This document shows positions 7,202-15,108 of a stretch of 16,870 bases of DNA, in pieces. The notes under the pieces are model-generated. The model was not told the DNA's origin and made no database searches. It saw nothing but the letters and a program-made list of their open reading frames with translations. Origin of the DNA: G021776435 sp046756245 (GTDB lineage Bacteria; Pseudomonadota; Alphaproteobacteria; Caulobacterales; Parvularculaceae); NCBI GenBank assembly GCA_046756245.1, contig JBHHVZ010000061.1, forward strand, positions 1 through 16,870, read 5' to 3'. How positions within the stretch are numbered: position 1 is the first letter of the stretch; the number at the start of each line of letters is the position of its first letter. Both the position numbers and the translations under genes were made by a program.

Positions 7202-7921
7202 ATGCAACCCGAGTTCGCCAGAGAGATGATCTCCTATATCGCCAATGTCCGCGCCGCCGGCCCGCTTCAGACCAGGAGCGAACAATCCGCGGCGACCAGG
7301 CTGGTGGAGCTGCTGGGCTTTGAAGGCCATCACGATCATCAGAAGAACTGGGACACGCTGAAGTGCCTCGCCTATGTGCTGGGTGAGGGGGACAGGAATG
7401 GGCCGATCCTCGACGCCGGCTCCGGCGCGAAGGCGGTGGTGTTGCGCTGGCTTCACGCGCTCGGCTATCGCAGGCTTTACGCCTGCGACCTGATGCCCGC
7501 GAACACCAGGCTGCTCGATCCGCTCGGCATCGAATTTACGCAACAGGATCTGACGGCGACCACGTACGCCGATAATTTCTTCAAGGCGGTGACGTCGATT
7601 TCGGTGATCGAGCACAATGTGCCGCTCGACAAATTCGTCGCTGAAATGCACCGGATCCTGCAACCGCGCGGGCTGCTGCTCGTGTCGACGGATTACTGGC
7701 CGGATCCGGTCGATTGTTCCGGCATTTATCCGTACGGAAAGGAAGCCGGCGAGATGAAGATCTTCAGCCGAAACACGCTTTCTGAGTTCATTGCGCTTGC
7801 AAAAGACGCATCTTTCGAGCTTTGCGCGCCGCCGAAATATGAGGCTCGCGAACGCGCGGTGCGATGGGAGCGCGTCGACCGCGACTACACGTTCTTTTTT
7901 GCTGCGTTCCGCAAAAAGTAA
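7202..7921 (+). CDS. SAM-dependent class I methyltransferase
   Basis: A 239-aa Rossmann-fold methyltransferase and first gene of the polysaccharide locus. Motif I is ILDAGSGAKA (69-78, SAM-binding glycine loop), the acidic end of strand 2 is YACDL (Asp96), motif IV is SISVIEHNV (132-140), and RILQPRGLLLVST (151-163) is the usual post-motif strand of the UbiE/Methyltransf_11 type. About 60 N-terminal residues precede the fold. ATG 7202 has GAGGAG 5 nt upstream. The acceptor is unknown; the position before FkbM-type and NanM-type methyltransferases suggests modification of a glycan precursor or its cap. Confidence 0.85.
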   Translation: MQPEFAREMISYIANVRAAGPLQTRSEQSAATRLVELLGFEGHHDHQKNWDTLKCLAYVLGEGDRNGPILDAGSGAKAVVLRWLHALGYRRLYACDLMPANTRLLDPLGIEFTQQDLTATTYADNFFKAVTSISVIEHNVPLDKFVAEMHRILQPRGLLLVSTDYWPDPVDCSGIYPYGKEAGEMKIFSRNTLSEFIALAKDASFELCAPPKYEARERAVRWERVDRDYTFFFAAFRKK

Positions 7922-7972
7922 TGCGCGGTTTGCGTTTTGGATGCGGGCGCTGTGGATCCCGCGAGCATCAGA

Positions 7973-7978
7973 AAGGAG
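7973..7978 (+). promoter_or_regulatory. Ribosome binding site that selects a GTG start for the FkbM gene
   Basis: AAGGAG at 7973-7978 lies 6 nt before the in-frame GTG at 7985. The longer frame begins with a TTG at 7937 that has no such site. Confidence 0.7.
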
Positions 7979-7984
7979 TTCTGG

Positions 7985-8992
7985 GTGGCGGCTGCTCGAG
8001 AAATTCAGACGAGCGCGCCGGCTCAGCGCGGTCCGGCGCGCGGCGGTCTCGGCCCCCTGCGCCGCGCGTTCGAAAAAGTCGGGATGAAGCTGCTCGACGT
8101 CGGCGCGCGCGGCGGCGGCCTGCCGTGGCTCGGCTTTTTCGCGCCGTTTTCGAGCTATTACGGGTGCGAACCCGATGCTACGGCGGCGGCCGGGCTGCGC
8201 CATGTGCTGAAGCGGAACAATCCGTGGCGCAGGACCGTCGTCATCCCGGAAGCGCTGGCGTCGAAACCCGGTCCGGCGACGCTTTACCTGACGCGCCATC
8301 CAGGCTTCAGTTCGACGCTGAAACCGAACATGAGCGTCGTCAGCGATTTCGGGCTGGAAGAGGAATTCACCGTCGAAGACACAATCGAAGTGCCGACGCT
8401 CACGCTGGAGAAGGCCGCCGAGAAATACGGTTTCGAGGATGTCGGCTTCGTCAAGATCGACACCCAGGGAACCGAACTCGACATTCTGAAATCCGGCGCG
8501 GCGCTGCTCAAAGGTCCGGTTCAGGGCGTTTTCGTCGAGGTCGAATTTCGCCAGTTTTATCGTCGTCAGCCGCTTTTTTCCGAAGTCGAAAAATTCTTAC
8601 GCCAATGCGGGTTCGAACTGATCCGTATGGATCCGGTGGCGCGCCGGCGCACGACCACGGACCTGCGCATCGGCTATTCGCGCCGCGAGATTACATGGGC
8701 GCACGCGTTGTTCATGAAGGCGCGGCCCGACCCGGCGAAGGCTGACAAGGAAACGCTTTATCCGTATCTCGTCAGGCAGATCGCCATCGCCGTTGCGAGC
8801 GAGCAGTTCGATCTCGCCGCCGACCGCATCGCGCATCCGGATTGCGCGAAGGTTTTAAAGGACGCCGGGCTCAAGGTCGCCGTCGACGATCTCGACGCCT
8901 ATGTCAGTAAACGCGTCGCACGATCGCTTTACGAGGATTTCCGAAAGCGCTGGCCGGAGATCGTCAAGGATCGGCCGCGCATTTACACCTGA
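7985..8992 (+). CDS. FkbM-family methyltransferase with C-terminal extension
   Basis: A 335-aa protein from the GTG start. The SAM-binding loop is LLDVGARGGG (36-45), the acidic residue is in YYGCEPD (58-64), and the FkbM hallmark VKIDTQGTELDILKSG is at 156-171, followed by VFVEVEFRQFY (182-192) and QPLFSEVEKFLRQCGF (195-210). FkbM proteins commonly O-methylate hydroxyls on sugars or polyketides. Residues from about 250 to 335 go beyond the core domain, look helical and charged, and match nothing I recognise. The gene lies 63 nt after the first methyltransferase and 13 nt before the first ABC ATPase, which fits one transcript. Confidence 0.88.
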   Translation: MAAAREIQTSAPAQRGPARGGLGPLRRAFEKVGMKLLDVGARGGGLPWLGFFAPFSSYYGCEPDATAAAGLRHVLKRNNPWRRTVVIPEALASKPGPATLYLTRHPGFSSTLKPNMSVVSDFGLEEEFTVEDTIEVPTLTLEKAAEKYGFEDVGFVKIDTQGTELDILKSGAALLKGPVQGVFVEVEFRQFYRRQPLFSEVEKFLRQCGFELIRMDPVARRRTTTDLRIGYSRREITWAHALFMKARPDPAKADKETLYPYLVRQIAIAVASEQFDLAADRIAHPDCAKVLKDAGLKVAVDDLDAYVSKRVARSLYEDFRKRWPEIVKDRPRIYT

Positions 8993-9005
8993 CCGGATTG
9001 GAGCG

Positions 9006-10229
9006 ATGAGCGGCGCCGTTTCGCATCTTGAAAATCAACCGGTCATTCGTGCGAACGGCCTCGGCAAGACCTACGGCGAAGAGGCGCGTGCGGGCCTGTT
9101 GTCGCTGTTTGCCCCGCAACGCGCCGGCAAGCGCAAGCAACCTGTCGTCGCCCTGCGCGACGTGTCTCTCGAGTTTCATCCGGGGCGGATCTACGGCGTG
9201 ATCGGCGCCAACGGCGCCGGCAAGACGACGCTTTTACGCATTCTCGGCCGGGTGTTGCCGCCAAGCGCCGGGCGCGTCGTCGGCCGCGGCCGGACGGCGG
9301 GTCTGTTCGGCGCCGGGCAGTTTGTCGACGCCAGCCAGACCGGGCGCGCAAACATTTACATTCAGGCGCGCCTTCTCGGCTGGCGCGATCGCGACATCGC
9401 GCCGCGCGTTGCAGAAATCGCCGACTTCGCCGGGCTCAACAGATTCATCGACGTCAAGGTCGCGCGCTATTCGAAGGGCATGCAGCTTCGGCTCAATTTT
9501 TCCATCGCCGCCAATCTCAAGCCGGATCTTCTGTTGCTCGACGACGTGCTGGCGGTCGGCGACCGCGCGTTTCAGGCCCGCGCGCTCTCAAGGCTGCGCG
9601 CGCTTGCGGAAGAGGGCGCATCGATCGTCATCGTCTCCCATGACATGAGCCACATTACGCAGCTCTGCGACGAGGCGATTTTTCTGCAGGCCGGCGCGGT
9701 GGCGCGAACCGGTTCGCCGGAAGAGGTGGCGCCGGCCTATCTGTCGAGCGTCTTTTCCGCCCGATCGAAAGATTTCGGTCCGCGCGCCCTAAATGACATG
9801 GGGCGTATTTTCGAACTCAACCTGTATGACCAGCACAGGAAGCCCGTGAAGCTGATGACCGATGAAAAGGATCTGATCGTCGAAATCGGCTATTTCGCTC
9901 TGCAGGCTGCGGAGAATACGCGGGCCGGCGTCGGCGTCTACAGCGACGGCCGGCTGTTGTTTATTTCCGAACAGAATTTCGACACGCGCGGCCGAACCGG
10001 CCCGATCCATTTCAGCGTGCTCATTCCGCGCGCGCTCATGTCGCGGCGCGATTACGCGCTCAATGTCAGCGTCCGTCCGGCGCGCGGCAACGTGCTGTCA
10101 CTTCTGAAGGTGGCGCCGGCGGCGGTGTTCCGCGTTCTCGACAGCCGCATCGAGTCGGAAAACGCCGACGTCGCCAGCGGCGCGCTGTTCCGCACAACCT
10201 TTCCCTGGTCGATCCGCCCCGCTGCGTGA
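9006..10229 (+). CDS. Wzt-like ABC transporter ATPase 1, with C-terminal domain
   Basis: A 407-aa ATPase of the polysaccharide-export (KpsT/Wzt/TagH) type. The A-loop Tyr is at 23, Walker A GANGAGKTT at 67-75, signature YSKGMQLRL at 155-163, Walker B with D-loop LLLLDDVLAVGD at 175-186, and the H-loop His at 212 in VSHDM. The residue after the Walker B aspartate is Asp180 (codons GAC GAC) instead of the catalytic Glu, so hydrolysis at its site may be weak. Residues about 255-407 form a second, beta-rich domain placed like the glycan-binding domain of Wzt. The ATG at 9006 is 13 nt after the FkbM stop and has GGAG only 2 nt upstream, so expression may depend on coupling. No permease is adjacent. 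Confidence 0.9.
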   Translation: MSGAVSHLENQPVIRANGLGKTYGEEARAGLLSLFAPQRAGKRKQPVVALRDVSLEFHPGRIYGVIGANGAGKTTLLRILGRVLPPSAGRVVGRGRTAGLFGAGQFVDASQTGRANIYIQARLLGWRDRDIAPRVAEIADFAGLNRFIDVKVARYSKGMQLRLNFSIAANLKPDLLLLDDVLAVGDRAFQARALSRLRALAEEGASIVIVSHDMSHITQLCDEAIFLQAGAVARTGSPEEVAPAYLSSVFSARSKDFGPRALNDMGRIFELNLYDQHRKPVKLMTDEKDLIVEIGYFALQAAENTRAGVGVYSDGRLLFISEQNFDTRGRTGPIHFSVLIPRALMSRRDYALNVSVRPARGNVLSLLKVAPAAVFRVLDSRIESENADVASGALFRTTFPWSIRPAA

Positions 10230-10352
10230 CCGCCCGTTTCCAACGCCGGACGCCGCTCCCGTTCGGCTGGGCTCGTGCGCAGATTTTGACATTATTAACC
10301 ATACAACTTTAAGTTGGCATTTCATCCAAACTCTACTAAGGATTGAATTCTC
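10230..10352 (+). promoter_or_regulatory. Spacer with candidate promoter, operator and CtrA-type half-site
   Basis: This is the longest gap inside the locus. TTGACA at 10286-10291 could be a -35 box, with TTTAAG (10308-10313) a weak -10 at 16 bp. TTAACCAT at 10295-10302 equals the octamer half-site described for CtrA in Alphaproteobacteria. CAACTT (10304-10309) and AAGTTG (10311-10316) form a 6-bp inverted repeat around one base, overlapping the candidate -10, as an operator would. All are by eye and unproven. Confidence 0.4.
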
Positions 10353-10403
10353 ATGATCGCAGCAGAATTCGCGGCGCAACCGGCTCGAGGGGCGAAGAAG
10401 TGA
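10353..10403 (+). CDS. Possible 16-codon leader ORF, coupled to the sugar O-methyltransferase
   Basis: ATG at 10353 opens a 16-codon frame (MIAAEFAAQPARGAKK) ending in TGA at 10401-10403. AAGGA at 10338-10342 lies 10 nt before its start. Its stop overlaps the GTG start of the next gene as GTGA, the usual geometry of translational coupling. The peptide has no recognisable motif. It may be a real leader or chance; nothing but position and spacing supports it. Confidence 0.3.
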   Translation: MIAAEFAAQPARGAKK

Positions 10404-11422
10404 CGACGAAAGCGAAGATTGAGGCGCGCGTCAGAGAGCTTCGCGCCGGCGTCGCCTATGAGAATTACCTCGACGTGCGCGCGCATGTGTTCGCGATGAT
10501 GGACGCCTGGGAAACGTCTTCGCACGATCGCCCAAGCGCCTATTGGCGCGAGGAGATCGACGGCTTTTCCTATCTGTTCGACGCCTCGCCGCTGATGGTC
10601 GGGCGCCTGCGCGAGCAGTGCTATCACGTCACCGGCCTCAAGTCCTACGAATACCGCGCACACCACGCGCACAAGGCGGCCCGGTTCGAAGGCAAATTCA
10701 AGATGCTCGCCGCGCTCGATCCGGCCGGGCTGTTCGTTCCGGAATCGCCGGCGCTCGGCGGGTTCGGATTCGATTTTGGCGAGGGCCTCGTCAATATCGA
10801 CACGCTGAAATTTTACGAGGTGATGATCGGACTGGAAAAGTCCGGCGCGCTGGCGCGCATTCGCGACAAGAAAAGCAGCATCGTCATCGAAATCGGATCG
10901 GGCTGGGGCGGGTTCGCCTATTGCTTCAAGACGCTGTTTCCAGAAGCGACGTTCGTCTGCGTCGACCTTCCCCCGACCATGCTGTTCTCAGGCGTTTATC
11001 TGAAAACGCTGTTTCCGGACGCAGCGTTCCTTTTTTACGGGGAAGAGGGATTCGAGACGAAGGCGCGTGGATTAAACGCCTATGATTTTGTCTTCCTGCC
11101 GCATTTCCATTTTCCCGATTTTGCGCCTGAGGCCGCCGATCTTGCGGTGAACATGGTTTCCTTTCAGGAAATGACCACGGCGCAGGTCGAGGGATATGTC
11201 CGCCGCCTGCGTGAATTCGATTGCGGCGCCGTCTACAGCCTCAATCGCGACCGCTCGAAGCATAACGGCGAGTTGTCGAATGTTCGCGAGGTAATTTCAG
11301 AACATTATGCGGTCAAACATATAGATCTTCTCGACATTCCCTATACGGAATTGAAGTCACCGAAGGATAAACGCGCGGCGCCGGGTCCGTTCGACTACCG
11401 GCACTGCATCGGGGAGATCTGA
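10400..11422 (+). CDS. Putative sugar O-methyltransferase (NanM type)
   Basis: A 340-aa protein of the family annotated as putative sugar O-methyltransferase in surface-glycan clusters. The SAM-binding region is IVIEIGSGWGGFAYCFKTLF (about 163-182), followed by FVCVDLPPTM (about 188-197; acidic Asp plus the family's DLP motif) and a later ADLAVNMVSFQEMT segment typical of the group. The N-terminal ~100 residues, with TGLKSYEYR, are the usual helical part. I chose GTG 10400 because GAGGGG at 10387-10392 precedes it by 7 nt; a TTG at 10343 is possible but badly spaced. The stop lies 2 nt before the next ATG. It probably methylates a hydroxyl of a residue in the exported glycan. Confidence 0.8.
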   Translation: MTTKAKIEARVRELRAGVAYENYLDVRAHVFAMMDAWETSSHDRPSAYWREEIDGFSYLFDASPLMVGRLREQCYHVTGLKSYEYRAHHAHKAARFEGKFKMLAALDPAGLFVPESPALGGFGFDFGEGLVNIDTLKFYEVMIGLEKSGALARIRDKKSSIVIEIGSGWGGFAYCFKTLFPEATFVCVDLPPTMLFSGVYLKTLFPDAAFLFYGEEGFETKARGLNAYDFVFLPHFHFPDFAPEAADLAVNMVSFQEMTTAQVEGYVRRLREFDCGAVYSLNRDRSKHNGELSNVREVISEHYAVKHIDLLDIPYTELKSPKDKRAAPGPFDYRHCIGEI

Positions 11423-11424
11423 GC

Positions 11425-12960
11425 ATGTCGATCCGACGGCGCACGTTGAACATGCCCTCCGACCGCCGATCCGGCGCCGGACTCGCCGCGCTCAGGGGAT
11501 CGGTCGACAAGCGGCTTTCGGAGCGCGCCGGGAGAATCGCGCCCGCGGTAAAGCAATCCGCAGATTTCAGCGCGCCCGCGCGCCCGCGCATTCTCTTCGT
11601 CGGGCGCTCCACGTCGCATCTCGTTTATTTCGAGAGCATCATCACGGCGCTTATTGCGCGCGGAGCGGATGTTGAAATCCTGTTCGATCGCGGCTGGACG
11701 AAAAAACAGCCCGCCGGTCTCGGCGCCCGGCTCGATGAATTCAAGCGCGAGCGGCCGGAGCCGAAGACAGGCTGGCTTGTACGCCGCGGCGACAAATGGC
11801 GGGATTTCCTGTTCGGGTTGCGGGAATTGCGCTCTTACAGAAGCTATCTGATCCGCAAGGAAACGACCAATTTCTACGTCGAACGTCAGCGCGCCTATGT
11901 CGACGGACTGTTGGCGGCGTTCAGCAAGACGCGCTGGTTGCGCGCGCTGCTGAAAACGCCGCCCGCCGGGTGGGCGATGACGGCATTGGAACGACTGGCG
12001 CCGAGCGATCGCGGCGTGCGCGAGCTCATCAAACAGAAAAACCCCAACGCCGTCATCGTGTCGCCGGCCAATATGCGGTTTTCCGAAGAAACGGATTATC
12101 TGAAAGCGGCCAAACGGCTTGGCGTTCTAACCGCGCTGCCGGTGCTGAGCTGGGATAATCTGTCGACCAAGGGCCTCATCCAGTCTGTTCCCGACATGCT
12201 CTTCGTCTGGAACAGGGCGCAATATGACGACGCGGTTCAGATCCACAAAATTCCGCCGCGCAAGATCGCCATCGCCGGGGCGCCGTTTTTCGACAAATGG
12301 TTCGAGGACGCCGGAGACATCGCCGACCGGAAAACGTTTTGCCAGCGTCTGGGGCTCGATCCGGCGCGCCGGATTCTTCTTTATCTCGGATCGTCAGCGA
12401 ATATCGCCCGCGATGAATCCTGGTTTGTCGAGGCCGTGGCGCGCCGATTGGCGAAATCGGACGACCCACAACTGGCCGGCGCGCAAATCGTCATCCGCCC
12501 GCATCCCGCCAACGCGAAGATTTTCGCGCGCCTGGAAGAAAACGGATATCGCGTCAGGCCGCGCAACGGCGCGCTGCCGGAAACGCGTGCTGCGTTCAAG
12601 CAGATGCGCGAAGTCTTCCGCCACGTCGACGCCGCCCTGAGCATCAACACCAGCGCCATGGTCGACGCCGTTCTGGCCGATCTTCCCGTCTTTTCGGTGC
12701 GCATCGAGCGCTATGACGAGACCCAGTCCCGGTCGCGCCATTTCCGGCAGCTGGTCGAAGCCGGCGCAATCTGCGTCACGCGCGATGCGGCCGAATTCGA
12801 AAGCAAGCTTGCGACTCTATTCGCCGGCGCAGACCAACTGGCCGGACGCCGTCGCGCGTTTCGGGAGAGCTTCGCCCGCCCATGCGGGATCGAGCGCCCG
12901 GCCGGCGACGTCATCGCCGAAGCTGTCTTTCAGTCCGTCATGGAGCGCCGGCATGGCTGA
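11425..12960 (+). CDS. GT-B-fold glycosyltransferase-like protein
   Basis: A 511-aa cytoplasmic protein whose layout suggests a GT-B fold. The N-terminal Rossmann strand RILFVGRSTSHLVYF is at 55-69, and the C-terminal half has RILLYLGSSA (316-325), IVIRPHP (355-361) and SINTSAMVDAVLADLPVFSV (406-425). The RPHP and the Ser-rich helix before LPV recall CDP-glycerol glycerophosphotransferases and capsule transferases of that fold. The segment LPVLSWDNLSTKG (238-250) is striking and probably active-site related. I cannot name donor or acceptor. GGGGAG at 11411-11416 is 8 nt before the ATG. The last 8 nt overlap the next gene, so the O-methyltransferase, this gene and ATPase 2 are likely coupled. 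Confidence 0.65.
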   Translation: MSIRRRTLNMPSDRRSGAGLAALRGSVDKRLSERAGRIAPAVKQSADFSAPARPRILFVGRSTSHLVYFESIITALIARGADVEILFDRGWTKKQPAGLGARLDEFKRERPEPKTGWLVRRGDKWRDFLFGLRELRSYRSYLIRKETTNFYVERQRAYVDGLLAAFSKTRWLRALLKTPPAGWAMTALERLAPSDRGVRELIKQKNPNAVIVSPANMRFSEETDYLKAAKRLGVLTALPVLSWDNLSTKGLIQSVPDMLFVWNRAQYDDAVQIHKIPPRKIAIAGAPFFDKWFEDAGDIADRKTFCQRLGLDPARRILLYLGSSANIARDESWFVEAVARRLAKSDDPQLAGAQIVIRPHPANAKIFARLEENGYRVRPRNGALPETRAAFKQMREVFRHVDAALSINTSAMVDAVLADLPVFSVRIERYDETQSRSRHFRQLVEAGAICVTRDAAEFESKLATLFAGADQLAGRRRAFRESFARPCGIERPAGDVIAEAVFQSVMERRHG

Positions 12961-14242
12961 CGCTTCCGCTCCGATCGTAAGAATCACCGGCCTCGGCAAG
13001 CGCTATGACATCGCGCCGGAGGATGAAGGAAAGGGGAGAGGTCTTGCGCGCGCATTGAAACGCGTCTTCGGGCGCGACGGCGGCGACCGGAAAAAACGGA
13101 TGTTATGGGCGCTGCGCGATTTCAATCTCGAAATCAAAGCGGGAACCGTCACCGGCGTCATCGGCCGCAACGGCGCCGGGAAAACGACCTTGCTGCGCGT
13201 CCTCGGGCGCATCACTGCGCCGACGGAAGGCCGCGCGGAAGGCCGCGGGCGGATTTTTCCGATGCTTGAAGTCGGCGCGTCGTTTCATGCTGATTTTACG
13301 GCTCGGGAGAATGTCTATTTCAACGCGGCGATGTTCGGCGTTCCGCGCGACGAAGTGCGCCGCAATTTCGACCGGATCGTCGAATTCGCCGGCATCGGCG
13401 AGCGCATCGACGACAGGGTCCGCGACATGTCGTCGGGGCTGTATGTGCGCCTGGCCTTTTCGCTCGCCGTCACCATGCGGCCCGACCTTCTGCTCGCCGA
13501 CGAGGTGCTCGCAGTTGGCGACGCGGCGTTTCAGGAGAGCTGTATCAACCGCATTCGCAAAGAAAAGAAACGCGGCATGAGCGTTCTTTTCGTTTCTCAC
13601 GACATGGCGGCGGTGGCGTCGATCTGCGATCGCGTCGTGTGGATCGAAAACGGACGCATCCGCAAAATCGGCCCGCCGGCGGAAGTCATCGCGTCATACG
13701 AACATGATTTATGGAAGGGCAAGAACAACCAGGTCGGCGACGTTGACAGCGAAGTTTCGCCGGTTCGCTTGCGGGCGTCGCGCGCGCTTGGCGCGACCGG
13801 CGCCGAACTCGCCCAGATCGGCCAGGAAGACGCGCTCAAGATCGAACTGATTTTTGAGACGCGCGAAAGCGCGGTGACCGTAACGCCCGGCGTCGACATA
13901 TTCGTCGGTCCGACCTTGCTGACGAGCGCGTGGGCGGAGACGCCGACTCTATTGTCGGCGCCGGGCGTCTATTCGGCCGTCATGGACATTCCGCCCTGGG
14001 CGTTTACGGCGCGCGAATTCCGCTTTCGCTGCGCCGTTCGCGCAGAGCCCGCAAGCGGAGCGGCCTGCGTGGTCGAAAGCGCGAAGACGCAAAGCTTCCG
14101 CGTTTACGGAACGGACCGTCCGGATCCGGACGGCAAACAGCATAAGCGCGCGCGGGCGGGTTATGTCGCCCCGCAGTTGCAGTGGCGCCTGCGCGAGTCT
14201 CCCTGTGACGCCATTGAACCCGAACGGGCGGCGGAGGCGTGA
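12953..14242 (+). CDS. Wzt-like ABC transporter ATPase 2, with C-terminal domain
   Basis: A 429-aa ATPase for polysaccharide export. The A-loop Tyr is at 18, Walker A GRNGAGKTT at 71-79, the family segment EVGASFHADFTARENVYFN at 106-124, signature MSSGLYVRL at 159-167, Walker B LLLADEVLAVGD at 179-190 with the normal catalytic Glu184, and the H-loop His216 in VSHDM. Residues about 260-395 form a beta-rich domain like the Wzt glycan-binding domain, followed by a basic tail (DGKQHKRARAG). ATG 12953 overlaps the previous stop by 8 nt and has GGAG 7 nt upstream. The TGATG junction with the permease strongly suggests this ATPase is its direct partner. Compared with ATPase 1 it keeps all catalytic residues. 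Confidence 0.93.
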   Translation: MADASAPIVRITGLGKRYDIAPEDEGKGRGLARALKRVFGRDGGDRKKRMLWALRDFNLEIKAGTVTGVIGRNGAGKTTLLRVLGRITAPTEGRAEGRGRIFPMLEVGASFHADFTARENVYFNAAMFGVPRDEVRRNFDRIVEFAGIGERIDDRVRDMSSGLYVRLAFSLAVTMRPDLLLADEVLAVGDAAFQESCINRIRKEKKRGMSVLFVSHDMAAVASICDRVVWIENGRIRKIGPPAEVIASYEHDLWKGKNNQVGDVDSEVSPVRLRASRALGATGAELAQIGQEDALKIELIFETRESAVTVTPGVDIFVGPTLLTSAWAETPTLLSAPGVYSAVMDIPPWAFTAREFRFRCAVRAEPASGAACVVESAKTQSFRVYGTDRPDPDGKQHKRARAGYVAPQLQWRLRESPCDAIEPERAAEA

Positions 14243-15102
14243 TGCAGCTTATCCGCAACCAGCAATGGGTGATCGAACCGCGCGGCGCAGGCGTGAGCGG
14301 GCGCTTGCTCGAGGTCTGGCGGGCCCGGTCGCTGCTGCCGTTTTTCGCCCATCGTTCCGCCGAACAGATTATTTCGCGCACGATCCTCGGCTTTTTCTGG
14401 CTGATCCTGCGACCCGCCGTGCCGGTCGCGGTGATGACCGTAGTCTTCGGGTTTCTCGCCAATCTGCGCGCCGCAGTCGACATCCCCTATGTGGTTTTCT
14501 TCCTTTACGGGGTGACGGCGTGGAGCGCGTTTGACGGGTGCCTGATCTGGGCGACGCGCAGTCTGTTCAACAACCGGTCGCTGCTGACGAAAATCTATTT
14601 TCCGAGAATGCTTGCACCGCTCGCCGGGACGTTTCCCGGCGTTATGGAGTTTGTCGTGCATCTCGGATTCCTTGCGTTGACGATCGCCTTTTTCGCGCTC
14701 GCTGACGGCGAAGTTTACATCGTATGGGGCTGGGGCCTGCTTGTGGGCGCGGCGGCGTTGACGCTTCCTTTCCTCACGGCCGTCGGCGCCAGTCTTTTCA
14801 CTTCGCTTTGGGATTATAACGCGCGCGACACGCGCTACACGATCCAGATCGTTTTGCGCTTTCTTCTTTATCTGTGTCCGGTGATCTATCCCGCTACGAA
14901 CATCCCCGAACAATACCGCGTATTTTATTTCATTAATCCGCTGGCCGGCGCCATCGAAAGTTTTCGCGCCGCAATGCTTGGCGATCTGGAAAACGCGCCG
15001 ATCGGCGCGCTGATCTATTCGGCGTGTTTCGTCGGCGCGTTGCTGTTCGCCGGCGTCGTTTATTTTTTCGCAACCGAGTCCGAATGGCTCGATCGGACCT
15101 GA
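14242..15102 (+). CDS. ABC-2 type polysaccharide export permease (Wzm-like)
   Basis: A 286-aa inner-membrane protein with about six hydrophobic segments (near 48-71, 82-103, 132-152, 160-186, 202-218 and 257-277). Family signatures are RTILGFFWLILRP (46-58), the conserved DYNARDTRYTIQ region (191-202) and PVIYPATNIPEQYR (213-226) with INPLAGAIESFR (231-242), as in Wzm/KpsM/TagG permeases. It forms the channel through which the lipid-linked glycan crosses the inner membrane. ATG 14242 shares one base with the preceding TGA; GGAGG at 14233-14237 is 4 nt upstream, and a GTG at 14239 would be too close to it. It is the only permease gene in the window although two ATPases are present. Confidence 0.93.
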   Translation: MQLIRNQQWVIEPRGAGVSGRLLEVWRARSLLPFFAHRSAEQIISRTILGFFWLILRPAVPVAVMTVVFGFLANLRAAVDIPYVVFFLYGVTAWSAFDGCLIWATRSLFNNRSLLTKIYFPRMLAPLAGTFPGVMEFVVHLGFLALTIAFFALADGEVYIVWGWGLLVGAAALTLPFLTAVGASLFTSLWDYNARDTRYTIQIVLRFLLYLCPVIYPATNIPEQYRVFYFINPLAGAIESFRAAMLGDLENAPIGALIYSACFVGALLFAGVVYFFATESEWLDRT

Positions 15103-15108
15103 AAGGAA

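Noticed and set aside
7864..8745. 293-codon plus-strand frame over the FkbM gene
   Set aside because: Arg-rich composition and no motifs; the overlapping FkbM frame has clear family motifs and a good start.
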